Of a stretch of 64,000 bases of DNA, positions 8,661 to 18,077 are shown piece by piece. The position numbers and the translations under genes are program-made. How positions within the stretch are numbered: position 1 is the stretch's first letter; every line of letters starts with the position of its first letter. Location: the NCBI RefSeq assembly GCF_001941975.2, contig NZ_CP146991.1:4337001-4401000 (forward strand), read 5' to 3'. The stretch comes from Sporomusa sphaeroides DSM 2875 (lineage in GTDB: Bacteria > Bacillota > Negativicutes > Sporomusales > Sporomusaceae). Below the pieces are notes generated by a model that worked only from the letters and a program-made list of their open reading frames with translations, had not been told where the DNA came from and searched no databases.

Positions 8661-11111
8661 GTGTGGTGTGTGACGAATAGTGAGAAAAATGCAGGCTTGC
8701 CGGAGAATGAAGGTAGCAGGAAAATGGAGCAGAAAGACGAACTACGCCGGCAGGAAATGTATCTTCAAATCATAACAGAATTCTTAGATCAGGTAGTGTG
8801 GCGAATTGATCTGGAAACACTGTCATTGCTTGATACGAGTCCGTCAATAAAACAGTTGCGGGGTTATGAAAAAGACGAAATTATGGGACATACGTTAAAG
8901 GATATGCTGACCCCATCTTCTTATCGCCGAATTCTTGAAAGAATCCATGAATGGCGAACGCAAATTGCTGATGCTGGCAGCGATGGGATTAAAATCTTTG
9001 AGGTGGTTGAACAGCCTTGTCGGGATGGTTCGACGGTGTGGGTTGAGGTGGCCTGTTCTCTTTTTCGCCGCACCGATGGCGGGGCGGAGTTAGTAGGCAT
9101 CAGCCGCAGCCTTGGCCAGCAAAAGGGATTGGCGGATGTGTGCCGGCAATTGGCAGACAATGAACGGTTTTTGCAGGTGATTTGGGATGCCGCACCGTGT
9201 ATGCTCACTTGTATGGATTCTAACGGCCTGTTTCTTCTGGTTAATCAGCGCTTTGCCGACAATTGCCGCATAGACCGGGGAAGTGCGCCGGGGCGCCACT
9301 TTTTGGAGATGCTGCCAGACGATCCAAAAATACGTGAGCAGCATGAGCAGATTTTTGCCAAGTGCCTGACAGGACAAACGGTGGAATTTTTGAACCAATA
9401 CCGACCGAACGGAGAAAACAGTGATTACTGGGTCTACGGTAAATATAAGCCGGTTATGTCGGCAGACGGACTGGTAAAAAAAGTAATTGCCGCCATCATG
9501 GATGTAACAGAACAGCAGGAGATGAAACGGCAACTAACTGAAGCCGAAAAAATTGGCAAGACAGGCAGTTGGTATTTGCATTTGCCAACAGGCCGTTTTT
9601 CGTGCTCGGACGGCCTGTTGGCCTTGTACGCGTCCAACCGGGACGAGTTTGCCATCCAAGGGCGGCAGATTTTCTGGTCTCGGCTGCAACCTGAGGATCA
9701 GGAACGGATTCGTCAGTGGGAGGATTTGGAATGGCTGGCTGTACAGGAAAGCTTGAGTATTGAAGTATGGCTGGCGCTACCTGACGGCAACACCCGCCTG
9801 GTTTGGGTGAAGGGAAATGTACGAACCGATGCTGCTGGTCAGCCGGCTGAAATTTATGGAACTGTTACAGATGTTACAGAACGGCGGGCACTTGAGGAGG
9901 CTAGGAAGAAAGCACTGCTGCGGCTGCGGGAGTTTTCGCGGACAATGCCCGGAGCCGGGATGATTATTGACATTGAGGGTATTGTGGCCGAAGTTTTTGA
10001 TGATAACGGATTGCTGGCAGCAGATGCGAAGACAAGCTGGCCAGGACGAAAGCTTAATAGCCTGTTGCCGGCGGAATCGGCGGAAAACCTGCTCAAAGCA
10101 ATTTGCTATTCAATCAATCAGGGCAGATTGCAATTCGGTGAATATACGCTGGAGCTCAGCCATGGACGGAGAACCTTCGACGTTAGAATTGCTCCACTCA
10201 GCTGCCTGAAGGAGGAGCATCCAATGGCAGCCTGCTATTTGACAGATACGACTGAGCAGCGGCGTACGAAAGCGTTGTTGGAATCGACTTATGAAAAACG
10301 CCGACAGCGCGAATTGTTAAATGATCTTGCCGAGGGAAAACTGTTGCCTACGCAAGAAGTTCTGGATCAGGCATGGCAAGTAAATCTTAATTTGACACAG
10401 GATTTTTCCTGTTATCTGTTAGCACTGGAGTCGTGCCCAGGCAAAAAAGATGACCAGGAGCAGGAACAGCGCGCAGAACAGCAACCTGCGGTGGATTTAC
10501 TTTTGTTGCGGCTGTACGAAGAACAGGATGTAATCGCCTGGGAAAGCAGGGATGGAATTGCACTCCTGGTACCTGTTGGATCAGAGAAGCGGATAGATAA
10601 GGATTATGAAATAGCGCAAGCCGTCCGCTGGAGGGAATTGGTACATCGGCACGTGCCGGGAAGCCGCTGCCGCATAGGCATTGCCGAGTTTCATGCTGGA
10701 ACATTCTGGCAGTTTGCCAAGGTTTATGAGCAGGCACAGCTGGCCGTGGAGTTAGGGCGAAAGCGGGCAACAGAGCTGATGATTCAACACTATCTGGACA
10801 TCGGCGTTTTTCAATTTTTTCCGGCTGTCGTCCACAGTCGCTATGCAAAAGATTTCATGCAGCGGACGTTGGGCCGGTTAGTGGAGTATGACAGGATTCA
10901 AGGCACGGAGCTAATGAATACGCTGGAAGTGATATTACATACTGACAATTTAACTACAGTGGCTAAACGGCTTTATGTTCACCGCCAGACAGTTCTATTC
11001 CGTAAGCAACGGATTGAGACGGTACTGGGCGTTTCACTGGACAACTTTGAAACCAGGCTGGCATTAGGGATGGCGCTTAAATTTCGTCAGGTATACAGTG
11101 AAAAAGCCTAA
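8661..11111 (+). CDS. Multi-PAS sensor with PucR/CdaR-type DNA-binding domain
   Basis: An 816-residue soluble regulator. Four PAS-like domains can be placed at about 30-150, 165-285, 290-410 and 425-530; the phrases DVTEQQEMKRQL and DVTERRALEEARK are typical PAS C-caps. The C-terminal 70 residues form the PucR helix-turn-helix (LTTVAKRLYVHRQTVLFRKQRIE), and the region before it resembles the CdaR GGDEF-like domain. No histidine kinase domain is present, so it is a one-component sensor-activator. GTG 8670 is an alternative start. A terminator follows. The target and ligand are unknown; PAS-PucR proteins often activate adjacent catabolic genes, but none adjoins. Confidence 0.85.
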   Translation: MWCVTNSEKNAGLPENEGSRKMEQKDELRRQEMYLQIITEFLDQVVWRIDLETLSLLDTSPSIKQLRGYEKDEIMGHTLKDMLTPSSYRRILERIHEWRTQIADAGSDGIKIFEVVEQPCRDGSTVWVEVACSLFRRTDGGAELVGISRSLGQQKGLADVCRQLADNERFLQVIWDAAPCMLTCMDSNGLFLLVNQRFADNCRIDRGSAPGRHFLEMLPDDPKIREQHEQIFAKCLTGQTVEFLNQYRPNGENSDYWVYGKYKPVMSADGLVKKVIAAIMDVTEQQEMKRQLTEAEKIGKTGSWYLHLPTGRFSCSDGLLALYASNRDEFAIQGRQIFWSRLQPEDQERIRQWEDLEWLAVQESLSIEVWLALPDGNTRLVWVKGNVRTDAAGQPAEIYGTVTDVTERRALEEARKKALLRLREFSRTMPGAGMIIDIEGIVAEVFDDNGLLAADAKTSWPGRKLNSLLPAESAENLLKAICYSINQGRLQFGEYTLELSHGRRTFDVRIAPLSCLKEEHPMAACYLTDTTEQRRTKALLESTYEKRRQRELLNDLAEGKLLPTQEVLDQAWQVNLNLTQDFSCYLLALESCPGKKDDQEQEQRAEQQPAVDLLLLRLYEEQDVIAWESRDGIALLVPVGSEKRIDKDYEIAQAVRWRELVHRHVPGSRCRIGIAEFHAGTFWQFAKVYEQAQLAVELGRKRATELMIQHYLDIGVFQFFPAVVHSRYAKDFMQRTLGRLVEYDRIQGTELMNTLEVILHTDNLTTVAKRLYVHRQTVLFRKQRIETVLGVSLDNFETRLALGMALKFRQVYSEKA

Positions 11112-11130
11112 CACAGGTATTAGATAAAAT

Positions 11131-11176
11131 AAAGCCCGAAGGCAGTGGACAATATCTCCGCTGCCTTCGGGCTTTA
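11131..11176 (+). terminator. Rho-independent terminator
   Basis: GCCCGAAGGCAG and CTGCCTTCGGGC make a perfect 12-bp stem, followed by a short T run, 20 bases after the PAS-regulator stop. Confidence 0.92.
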
Positions 11177-11294
11177 TTCATAGCAGGATAAAGCTAAGAC
11201 AATAACTGGTATAATCCGATTTATATCAACCGTCTAATTGCAACAATCCTGCTCCAGACATTAAAATTCGGTTATGGTATATGCACTATGCATG

Positions 11295-11311
11295 AGTATC
11301 CTAGAGATACT
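11295..11311. promoter_or_regulatory. Palindrome, candidate Rrf2 operator
   Basis: AGTATC-CTAGA-GATACT is a perfect 6-5-6 palindrome 96 bases upstream of the Rrf2 gene and overlapping a TATACT that could be a -10 box. Rrf2 proteins usually autoregulate from such dyads. The 295-base gap 11112-11406 holds otherwise only the terminator. Confidence 0.45.
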
Positions 11312-11406
11312 ATACTGCACAGGTAAAGTTTTTTTGGGAAAGGCGCAACCAAAAATTTTACATTGCCGGTAGTATAGCTAAAGCTGATTTGCTGGGGGTA
11401 AACGCA

Positions 11407-11814
11407 ATGCAAATTCAAATCACAACCGATTATGCAATTCGGATTATCATCTATCTGGCTCAACAACACGAACAAGTGCTGACTGCAAAGATGATGGCCG
11501 AGCAACTAGGTATTACTCCTGGATATATTTTAAAAGTTACAGCAAAGCTCAAGCAGGCAGGTTACATAGATTCTATACAGGGGTCTGCTGGTGGTTACCG
11601 CCTGGTAAAAAGAACCGCCGATATTACATTGTATGATATTATCGAGACGATGGAAGGTAAAATACATATCAACCGTTGTTTAGAAGCGGATGGGTTTTGT
11701 AGCAGAGGTGCTGGAAATAGTCAGGTATGCCCGGTCCACGCAATCTATGAGTCGGTTCAGAATGAGATGATTGCAGCACTAAAAAGTAAACGGATCAGTG
11801 AAATAATTAAATAA
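11407..11814 (+). CDS. Rrf2-family transcriptional regulator (Fe-S type)
   Basis: A 135-residue Rrf2 protein. The winged helix opens with ITTDYAIRIIIYLAQQ and continues through GGYRLVKRTADITLYDIIE. Three cysteines in the C-terminal loop (C-x6-C-x9-C, within NRCLEADGFC and SQVC) suggest a bound Fe-S cluster that could sense redox state, nitric oxide or iron, as in IscR and NsrR. GGGGG about seven bases ahead supports ATG 11407 rather than the upstream TTG 11389. It precedes the autotransporter by 166 bases and may control it; this is inference. Confidence 0.9.
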   Translation: MQIQITTDYAIRIIIYLAQQHEQVLTAKMMAEQLGITPGYILKVTAKLKQAGYIDSIQGSAGGYRLVKRTADITLYDIIETMEGKIHINRCLEADGFCSRGAGNSQVCPVHAIYESVQNEMIAALKSKRISEIIK

Positions 11815-11980
11815 TTCATAATAAACTGTCATTTAAAACAGTATACGCCAAAATTAATCCAATAACGCATACCTGACAAGTCAAGTTTTATTAGAGGCAT
11901 TTTTTGCAGCAGTCAAAGACCAAAAGTTCAGAAAATGCAAGCAGGATAATTTGAAAGAAAACTGAAAAAGGTGGTTTACA

Positions 11981-14332
11981 ATGAAAACAGTGCAGCGTAG
12001 CAGATTAACCCATAAAGCCCGCCTGCTTGCCGGGGCAATTGTCCTGAGTCTTTGTAGCGGCTGGATTTACAGTCCGGCTTACGCTGAGATAGTTGTTATT
12101 CCTGAAGATTGGCATACGCAGGGTGGAACTATTAATAATAGCGATGTAATAATCCTGCAAGGCATCTCCGAAAACTTCACGTTCAACAATAGTTCCTGCC
12201 AGAGTATTACCTATACCGGCTTCGCGTCCGGAACCAGGTTGAATGATCGGTCCTCCCAGGGAGTCGAAGGTGTCGCCAATAACACTGTGCTCAATGACTT
12301 TTCTCTGCAGCATATTCGAGAAGACGGCACAACCAACGACACTACGCTCAATCATAACTCTTCTCAGGCAGTTATTGGCACAGCCAACGACACTACGCTC
12401 AACCATAACTCCTCTCAGGTAGTTACTGGCACAGCCAATGACACTACACTCAACCATAAATCCTCTCAGAATATTGAATATGGCACCGCGAACAGAACTA
12501 CATTGTGGGATCTTTCCTCGCAGACAGTTATAGGCACAGCCAATGACACTACGCTCCATGACTATGCCTGGCAGGTAGTTAAAGCTAGTGGTGTCGCCAA
12601 CGGCTCTGTGCTCAACAATGATTCCTGGCAGGGTATCTTCTTTGGTGGTGTTGCCAATGACACCACGCTCAACCATAACTCCTCTCAGAGTATTGAATAT
12701 GGCACTGCGAACAGGACTACGTTGTGGGATCTTTCCTCGCAGGTAGTTACAGGCACAGCCAATGACACTACGCTTCATGACCATGCATGGCAGTTTGTCG
12801 AAGCAGGCGGCAGTTCCTACCGGAGCCAGGTCAATAATCAGGCTGCGATGGTAGTGACTGGCGGCGCTGCCGCCTATGACACCACCGTGAATAGTGGTAT
12901 GGTCTATCTTTACAAAGATGCTGTGCTTACCAATTCCACTGCTACTGATGCGATAAAAATTAACAGCGGCGGTACGCTGGCTGTCGTGGAAGACGGCGCA
13001 GCCGTTGCTGGCAATGTCGCTATGCAGGACGGCGCCATCGCCTTCCTACGCCAGGGAGCCAGCTACAGCCACGCCTCAGGAATGACTGTTGACGCCGGCA
13101 ACAGCTATAAAACGCTCACTATTGAGGGTGATTTGAGCGGTGGCGGACAACTGGCTATGAGTACCAACGTTACCAACGGCTCCGGTGACCGTCTAATCGT
13201 AAATGGCGCTGTTACCGGCAGCTACCAGGTCGGTTTTACCAATGACGCCACCGCCGCTGCCAACGGCAAGGAAAGCGTCCTGGGTGTCATTCAACCCGGC
13301 GGTGGAACAGGAGTGTTCAGCGGTGAAGTTGAATATGGCGGCTATGTATATGAACTGGAGCAGAATCTGCTTGGTCACTGGGATTTAATCGGAACAGGCC
13401 GGGCTTCTTCAAGCAGCTCGGCCTCCTACAGTACATTTAGCGCCTCCTATCTTTTGAATTACGCCGAAACCACGACTCTGTACCAGCGGCTGGGTGATCT
13501 GCGCCGGGGCGAAGTCTCAGCCTCACCCTGGATCCGGGTTTATGGCGGGCGTTATTCCGTCGATCCTGGTCAGATGGTGAGCGGGTATGGAATGTCTTAT
13601 CGCGGAATCCAAATTGGCGGAGACTGTAAAAAAGAGCTGTCAAATGACCGGGGAACAATCTATACCGGCGGTATGCTTGGTTATACTACATCTGGTCAGA
13701 GCTATCAGAGCGGCGACGGATCAGCCAGTTCTACGACGCTGGGACTATATCAAACTCATGTTGATCCGCAAGGACGTTATGCCAGCGTGGTGGCTAAATA
13801 TGGCTGGATGAACAACGACTACAAAGTGCTTGATACCGCGTCAACCTGGGTGGAGGGCAGTCTGAGCACCCAGGGCCCCTCGCTCTCGTTGGAAGCAGGA
13901 CAACGGCTGTATGCCGACAAAGTCAATAAGCAAGGATGGTATATGGAACCCCAGGCTCAACTCAGTTTCGGACGCCAGAGTGGTGGGCGTTTTACCGCTT
14001 CTAACGGCCTTTCTGTAAACGTAAACGATTATAGTTCGGTGCTTGGCCGCCTGGGTATGGTCATTGGCCGAGAAACCCTGCAAGCCAGCCGACCGGTGAA
14101 TACCTATGCTAAGCTTTCTTATGTCAAAGAATTTAGCGGCGATATTGGATTTTCCCTAAACGGCAGCCCGGCGAAAGAAAAACTGGGTAGCACCTGGTGG
14201 TCCTATGGTGCTGGTATCGCAACCCAACTTGACAATGACAATAATCTCTATCTGGATATCACACGGGCCACCGGTGGTAACTTTACCCAGTGTTGGCAGC
14301 TCAACTTTGGCATTCGCGGCCAGTTTAACTAA
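11981..14332 (+). CDS. Autotransporter with AIDA-like repeats and outer-membrane barrel
   Basis: A 783-residue type V secretion protein. Residues 1-36 form a signal peptide ending near AYA. Residues 60-275 consist of short repeats built on TANDTTLNHNSSQ, the strand-loop-strand pattern of AIDA-type passenger beta-helices. A pertactin-like stretch follows (310-460), and the last 280 residues form an autotransporter barrel ending in GQFN with alternating aromatic residues. Such proteins need an outer membrane and a BAM complex, supporting a diderm Firmicute. The role is probably adhesion or aggregation. AAAGGTGG supports ATG 11981. Confidence 0.9.
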   Translation: MKTVQRSRLTHKARLLAGAIVLSLCSGWIYSPAYAEIVVIPEDWHTQGGTINNSDVIILQGISENFTFNNSSCQSITYTGFASGTRLNDRSSQGVEGVANNTVLNDFSLQHIREDGTTNDTTLNHNSSQAVIGTANDTTLNHNSSQVVTGTANDTTLNHKSSQNIEYGTANRTTLWDLSSQTVIGTANDTTLHDYAWQVVKASGVANGSVLNNDSWQGIFFGGVANDTTLNHNSSQSIEYGTANRTTLWDLSSQVVTGTANDTTLHDHAWQFVEAGGSSYRSQVNNQAAMVVTGGAAAYDTTVNSGMVYLYKDAVLTNSTATDAIKINSGGTLAVVEDGAAVAGNVAMQDGAIAFLRQGASYSHASGMTVDAGNSYKTLTIEGDLSGGGQLAMSTNVTNGSGDRLIVNGAVTGSYQVGFTNDATAAANGKESVLGVIQPGGGTGVFSGEVEYGGYVYELEQNLLGHWDLIGTGRASSSSSASYSTFSASYLLNYAETTTLYQRLGDLRRGEVSASPWIRVYGGRYSVDPGQMVSGYGMSYRGIQIGGDCKKELSNDRGTIYTGGMLGYTTSGQSYQSGDGSASSTTLGLYQTHVDPQGRYASVVAKYGWMNNDYKVLDTASTWVEGSLSTQGPSLSLEAGQRLYADKVNKQGWYMEPQAQLSFGRQSGGRFTASNGLSVNVNDYSSVLGRLGMVIGRETLQASRPVNTYAKLSYVKEFSGDIGFSLNGSPAKEKLGSTWWSYGAGIATQLDNDNNLYLDITRATGGNFTQCWQLNFGIRGQFN
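12298..12795 (+). repeat. Intragenic tandem repeats in autotransporter passenger
   Basis: Units of roughly 51-60 bases recur with a core like GCCAACGACACTACGCTCAA followed by codons for N-x-S-S-Q. At least eight units can be counted, and two blocks (around 12448-12556 and 12670-12784) are near copies of each other. Slippage or recombination between units could vary passenger length between strains. Antisense open frames here are by-products of the repeats. Confidence 0.8.
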
Positions 14333-14347
14333 TTATTGTTATAATAC

Positions 14348-14653
14348 CTATTGCTGTTTTTCTTCTAAAGCGGCAATCTTTGCCTTGATTGTTTTTAAAT
14401 CCTGCTGTAACATATTAATGCTTTTTTGCAGGTTTTGAACTTGTGTATCTGAGAAACTGTACGATTTTGTTGATGGAGGATTAGATGATACTATCGCCTG
14501 TATTAGCAAGATATTTTGCCCCAATGCTTCTAGAAAGTTCCCGAAAATATTTTGTTGGTCTTCGTTAAGCTTATCAGCTACTATTATCGCCAGTAAAGCT
14601 GCGAGTAGTACCTGCTGCTCAGAGTCAAGAGAAAAGAGAATTGATTCTTCCAT
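14348..14653 (-). CDS. Small hypothetical protein with C-terminal coiled coil
   Basis: About 101 residues. The N-terminal half is hydrophobic and helical (QQVLLAALLAIIVADKL); the last 35 residues look like a coiled coil (QNLQKSINMLQQDLKTIKAK). AGGTGG on the coding strand lies 5 bases before ATG 14653, which I prefer to ATG 14671. It converges on the autotransporter with 15 bases between stops. I do not recognise a family; the composition suggests a small structural or spore-associated protein, but nothing here proves it. Confidence 0.6.
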   Translation of the reverse strand: MEESILFSLDSEQQVLLAALLAIIVADKLNEDQQNIFGNFLEALGQNILLIQAIVSSNPPSTKSYSFSDTQVQNLQKSINMLQQDLKTIKAKIAALEEKQQ

Positions 14654-14777
14654 GGCACCCACCTGAAGCATTTTATAAACTATATGATGCCCTTAAGCAT
14701 TGGATAACTTAATTTTTCTGTTTGCCAAAAAGTCAAATATCCACCATCCCCTCGTCTGCCTGGAACTGTTCCACTTG

Positions 14778-16100
14778 TTACGGCAACCTGATACCCTGGG
14801 GAAAATGGAAAACGTTATGGGGATCATATCTTTGCTTGATACATTGCAATCTCGGCAAATTCTCCAGGAAATATGCTTCCTCACAACATGGTGTTCGGTC
14901 ATAAGGGAAATTCACATAAGAACCTTCGGTTATTTGATAAATATAGTCATAACCCTCTTTTATCCATACTCGGTGCAACAGCTCCTCATCTTTTTTTTCC
15001 CAGGAAGACGTAATCACCATAATATAATCGGCATTTCTAGCAGGGAAGGCAGTTGCTTCCGATCCGGTATCCCGGACCGCTCCCCCCAGCGAATATACCC
15101 GAATGGACGACTCCGTCTCAGAGGGCGCCCTATCCATAATAGTTCCCAGGTTATCTAACTGCCTTTTTGTGAAATGGCAAAACACGAATCTCCCCGGTGC
15201 CTGGAAGGCATCGCGTTTTGCATAAATCGCCCCAATTCTTTCTACTGCATTAATGAACGGGACATACTCAATAACCTCTTGGCTGATTCCCTGTATATCC
15301 AATATCGGCCCAAGAATTTCTCGCGCTTCTTCCGGCAATCCGTAAAAGAATGCGTTCATCCAGGCTCCGCGTTTATATATGCCACTGAATGAACTCATAC
15401 GCCGGTCTAAATTTGGCAACCAATCTTGCCAGATTCCTATAAATTTGTTTCTTGCCAGCACATTATGGTCCCATCGTAATTGTATCAAAGTTATTTTATC
15501 AGCTTTCTGTAAGCCGAACTTATAGTTGGTCACAACGCCAAAATTACCGCCCCCAGCTCCTCGCAGCGCCCAAAAGAGATCCGGGTTGCAGTTGCTGTTC
15601 GCTGTTAGCAAGTCCCCATCAGCATTAATCATCTCAGCCTCCAAAAGACTGTCTGCGGTCAGGCCAAACAACCGGGTGGACAGTCCTATGCCACCTCCCA
15701 GCACTAAACCGGAAATAGCAACCGTCGGGCAGGTCCCCCCCGGGAAGGTATAACCATATTCAGATAGACGTTTGTATAGGGGTAACAGCCTTGTGCCTGC
15801 CTGAACCTCTGTTGTATTATCGGCAGTATTCACGATTATATCATTCATACAACTGGTATCAATCACCAGGTAGCCATTACCGGTTGAATATCCTTCGTAG
15901 TTATGGCCGCCAGAACGGATGCGCAACGGTACTTTATTCATTCTTGACCAAACAACGGCGTTAGCTACGTCATGTTGGTTAAAGCAGTACACTATGGCAA
16001 TCGGATATTTATTGACTGCAAGGTTGTACTCTTTCCTGGCCCGATCATATTCAGGATCTCCAGGGAGTATTACCTTGCCGGTTAAGCCCTGATATTTCAT
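14778..16100 (-). CDS. FAD-linked oxidase with BBE domain (bicovalent type)
   Basis: A 440-residue oxidoreductase of the berberine-bridge-enzyme/GOOX group. Residues 30-200 form the FAD-binding PCMH-type domain, with His66 in RIRSGGHNYEG and Cys124 in GGTCPTVAISG placed where the family bonds FAD covalently twice. The C-terminal BBE motif is NVFHFPQGI. Enzymes of this group oxidise sugars, alcohols or secondary metabolites using oxygen, which is odd in a presumed anaerobe and suggests horizontal gain or another acceptor. No signal peptide is seen. GGAGGAGCG lies just before ATG 16100. Confidence 0.9.
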   Translation of the reverse strand: MKYQGLTGKVILPGDPEYDRARKEYNLAVNKYPIAIVYCFNQHDVANAVVWSRMNKVPLRIRSGGHNYEGYSTGNGYLVIDTSCMNDIIVNTADNTTEVQAGTRLLPLYKRLSEYGYTFPGGTCPTVAISGLVLGGGIGLSTRLFGLTADSLLEAEMINADGDLLTANSNCNPDLFWALRGAGGGNFGVVTNYKFGLQKADKITLIQLRWDHNVLARNKFIGIWQDWLPNLDRRMSSFSGIYKRGAWMNAFFYGLPEEAREILGPILDIQGISQEVIEYVPFINAVERIGAIYAKRDAFQAPGRFVFCHFTKRQLDNLGTIMDRAPSETESSIRVYSLGGAVRDTGSEATAFPARNADYIMVITSSWEKKDEELLHRVWIKEGYDYIYQITEGSYVNFPYDRTPCCEEAYFLENLPRLQCIKQRYDPHNVFHFPQGIRLP

Positions 16101-16202
16101 TCGCTCCTCCTCCCACCATTTTCTTGTATATCTTATGTTAAGTATCTATCAACTGTTACTCGCATGAACATTCTCTCAACAAAAGAGTAAACATTAAACA
16201 CG

Positions 16203-16256
16203 AAAGTGCTCTACTAGCAAAACCGCATTTACCGGTTTTGCTAGTAGAGCACTTTT
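16203..16256. terminator. Long perfect hairpin
   Basis: A 20-plus-bp perfect stem (AAGTGCTCTACTAGCAAAAC pairs with its complement ending at 16256) with a 6-base loop and A/T ends. It lies upstream of the oxidase start and just outside the IS1182 copy, and works as a bidirectional terminator. Confidence 0.85.
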
Positions 16257-16260
16257 CTGA

Positions 16261-16383
16261 ACGTTGGGGACGGAGGAAACAAGTGGAGGAAGCAAGGGGA
16301 CGGACGGAAAGCAAGGGGGACGTAAAATTTGCTTCGCAACAATGCTTACTCTTATGGTTTCTTATACACTAAAGTCAAAATGT
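16261..16383. other. Purine-rich repeat tract beside IS1182
   Basis: No gene. GGGGACG occurs several times in a G/A-only background (16266-16332), and the outer flank on the other side of the IS (18064-18075) reads as the complement of a similar GGAAGCACGGGG. GGGGACG-rich tracts are common around small mobile repeats in clostridial genomes; I cannot assign this one. Confidence 0.35.
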
Positions 16384-18063
16384 ACGCGTCCGAAACCACT
16401 GATATATCCATGTTTTTTAGCTTATCTGCATAAATAGCGGAGTTAATCTGTGATATGCTATAAAATTGGCTATTTGCTTCCAAAATACATGGTCACAAAA
16501 GGATAGTAGTGCTGCTATCCTTTTAAGATTCACGGCTAAGGCCGTTAATTTGGCTTGCATTGACATGCTTTTTAGACCGTACCCTCGGGCACGATCTAAT
16601 CCGTGGAAACGCTTCATTTCCCCATTTTTCCACTCATGACTGGCTCGTTTTTTGTACTTAAGCTTGAACTGAGTAGTCTTAGTCATTTGACTATGTTCAT
16701 AATATTGAGCATTATGTTCACCGACGCCTAGTACTTTTTTCTTAACGTTTTTGCCTGCACATTCGAGTAGTTTGGGGCATTGAATACACTGTGATTTATC
16801 AAAATGATATTTATAAATGTTACTTCTATTTTTATATTTTTGATACACCTTTTTATAGGTGTTATTACCCATCTCACAAAACCATTGATCACTGTCTTTA
16901 TTGTAAGTAAATCTGCCCTCGTCTATTTTGTAGACGCAAGGATTTACTGGAATGATAGCTTTAACTGAATCGATTTGTAGGGTATCTAAAATTGTTTTTC
17001 GAAAATAAGCTTTATCTCCATACACCTCTTGTATGGTCAATCCACATGCTTTACTTCGCTGATAGAGTTCATCAAATTTGCTACCATCTACATAGGCACC
17101 GTTATCAACTGTTACTGCGGTAATAATCCTCGCTTCTGGAATCATTGCAAATTCTACTTTATATCCGTAAAAACTGTCTGTTTGCGATTTGTACCCCACA
17201 CGAGCATCTTTATCTACAAGTGACCGGATTCCTTTTTGCGCGATAAATTTAGGATCTTGTAATACTTCCTTTGCTTCGTTAACAGCTTTTTGGCTGCTGG
17301 GCAGAATGGAGAGATCTACATGGTTTTCCGCTTTACTGATTATGGTTTCTAAATATGTCTTCATAATCTGCTTCGCTTCGTTGTGGTCCTCTATGAGCTT
17401 GTAGTTAGGAACTTCGCCAATTAGCTCAGATGGGATTTCTCCGTTTTCTTCCTCAATAGCCTTTATGATTTTTCTGGCTAGATGCTTCATGATTCTTTCT
17501 GGTACTTTTTTTATTGTATTGGCATGGGTGTGAGTAGCGTCCATGCTCAGTCCGGTCCCTTTTATAATGCCTTTTTCTATACACTGGCGGACTACTTCCT
17601 GAATAATATCATCCACACTTGTTTCTTTTAATCGTTGTCTCCTAAACTTGGTAAGTAGACTGGCTTCTGGCAAATCATCTTCGGGATTTAGTCCCAAAAA
17701 CCACATATAGGCTAAGTTTAGTTTAGCTTCTTCAATGACTCTAACATCGGATAAGTTATATAGATATTGCAAAATAAGTAACTTTGCTAGCATTTCCGGC
17801 TCTTTAGCAGGCCGCCCCAGGTGCTTACAGTATGAATCTTTCAGTAAATCGTTAATGAAACTAAAATCAACATGGGCTCCAATTGTCTTCAGAATATGGT
17901 CATTGGGAATTCTGTCATATAACACGCTATATATACTTAATTGGTGAGGCACATGTCTAAGCAAAGCAAATCCCTCCTTTCCGGCAAATATCTACAGTTA
18001 TATTTTACCATAATAGAGGGATGTTGCTCTATTTATTGACTTTTTCAGTGGTTTCGTACGCGT
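16384..18063 (-). mobile_element. IS1182-family insertion sequence
   Basis: Terminal inverted repeats of 19 bp: 16384-16402 (ACGCGTCCGAAACCACTGA) and the complement of 18045-18063, differing at one base. They enclose a single transposase gene, 1680 bp in all. No clear target duplication is seen; the outer ACGCGT is itself a palindrome. Confidence 0.85.
16417..17964 (-). CDS. IS1182-family DDE transposase
   Basis: A full-length 515-residue transposase. The N-terminal domain (DHILKTIGAHVDFSFINDLL) and the DDE core (Asp in GLSMDATHTHANTIK; Asp in EVYGDKAYFRK; C-terminal Glu region near RASHEWKNGEMKRFHGLDRARG) are intact. A cysteine cluster (CIQCPKLLEC) lies before the last catalytic segment, as in other IS1182 members. 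With both terminal repeats present the copy looks potentially active. Confidence 0.92.
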   Translation of the reverse strand: MLRHVPHQLSIYSVLYDRIPNDHILKTIGAHVDFSFINDLLKDSYCKHLGRPAKEPEMLAKLLILQYLYNLSDVRVIEEAKLNLAYMWFLGLNPEDDLPEASLLTKFRRQRLKETSVDDIIQEVVRQCIEKGIIKGTGLSMDATHTHANTIKKVPERIMKHLARKIIKAIEEENGEIPSELIGEVPNYKLIEDHNEAKQIMKTYLETIISKAENHVDLSILPSSQKAVNEAKEVLQDPKFIAQKGIRSLVDKDARVGYKSQTDSFYGYKVEFAMIPEARIITAVTVDNGAYVDGSKFDELYQRSKACGLTIQEVYGDKAYFRKTILDTLQIDSVKAIIPVNPCVYKIDEGRFTYNKDSDQWFCEMGNNTYKKVYQKYKNRSNIYKYHFDKSQCIQCPKLLECAGKNVKKKVLGVGEHNAQYYEHSQMTKTTQFKLKYKKRASHEWKNGEMKRFHGLDRARGYGLKSMSMQAKLTALAVNLKRIAALLSFCDHVFWKQIANFIAYHRLTPLFMQIS

Positions 18064-18077
18064 CCCCGTGCTTCCGT

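Noticed and set aside
12005..12784. Long antisense open frame (259 codons) under the autotransporter repeats
   Set aside because: It follows from repeated low-complexity codons on the coding strand; no ribosome site and a meaningless repetitive product.
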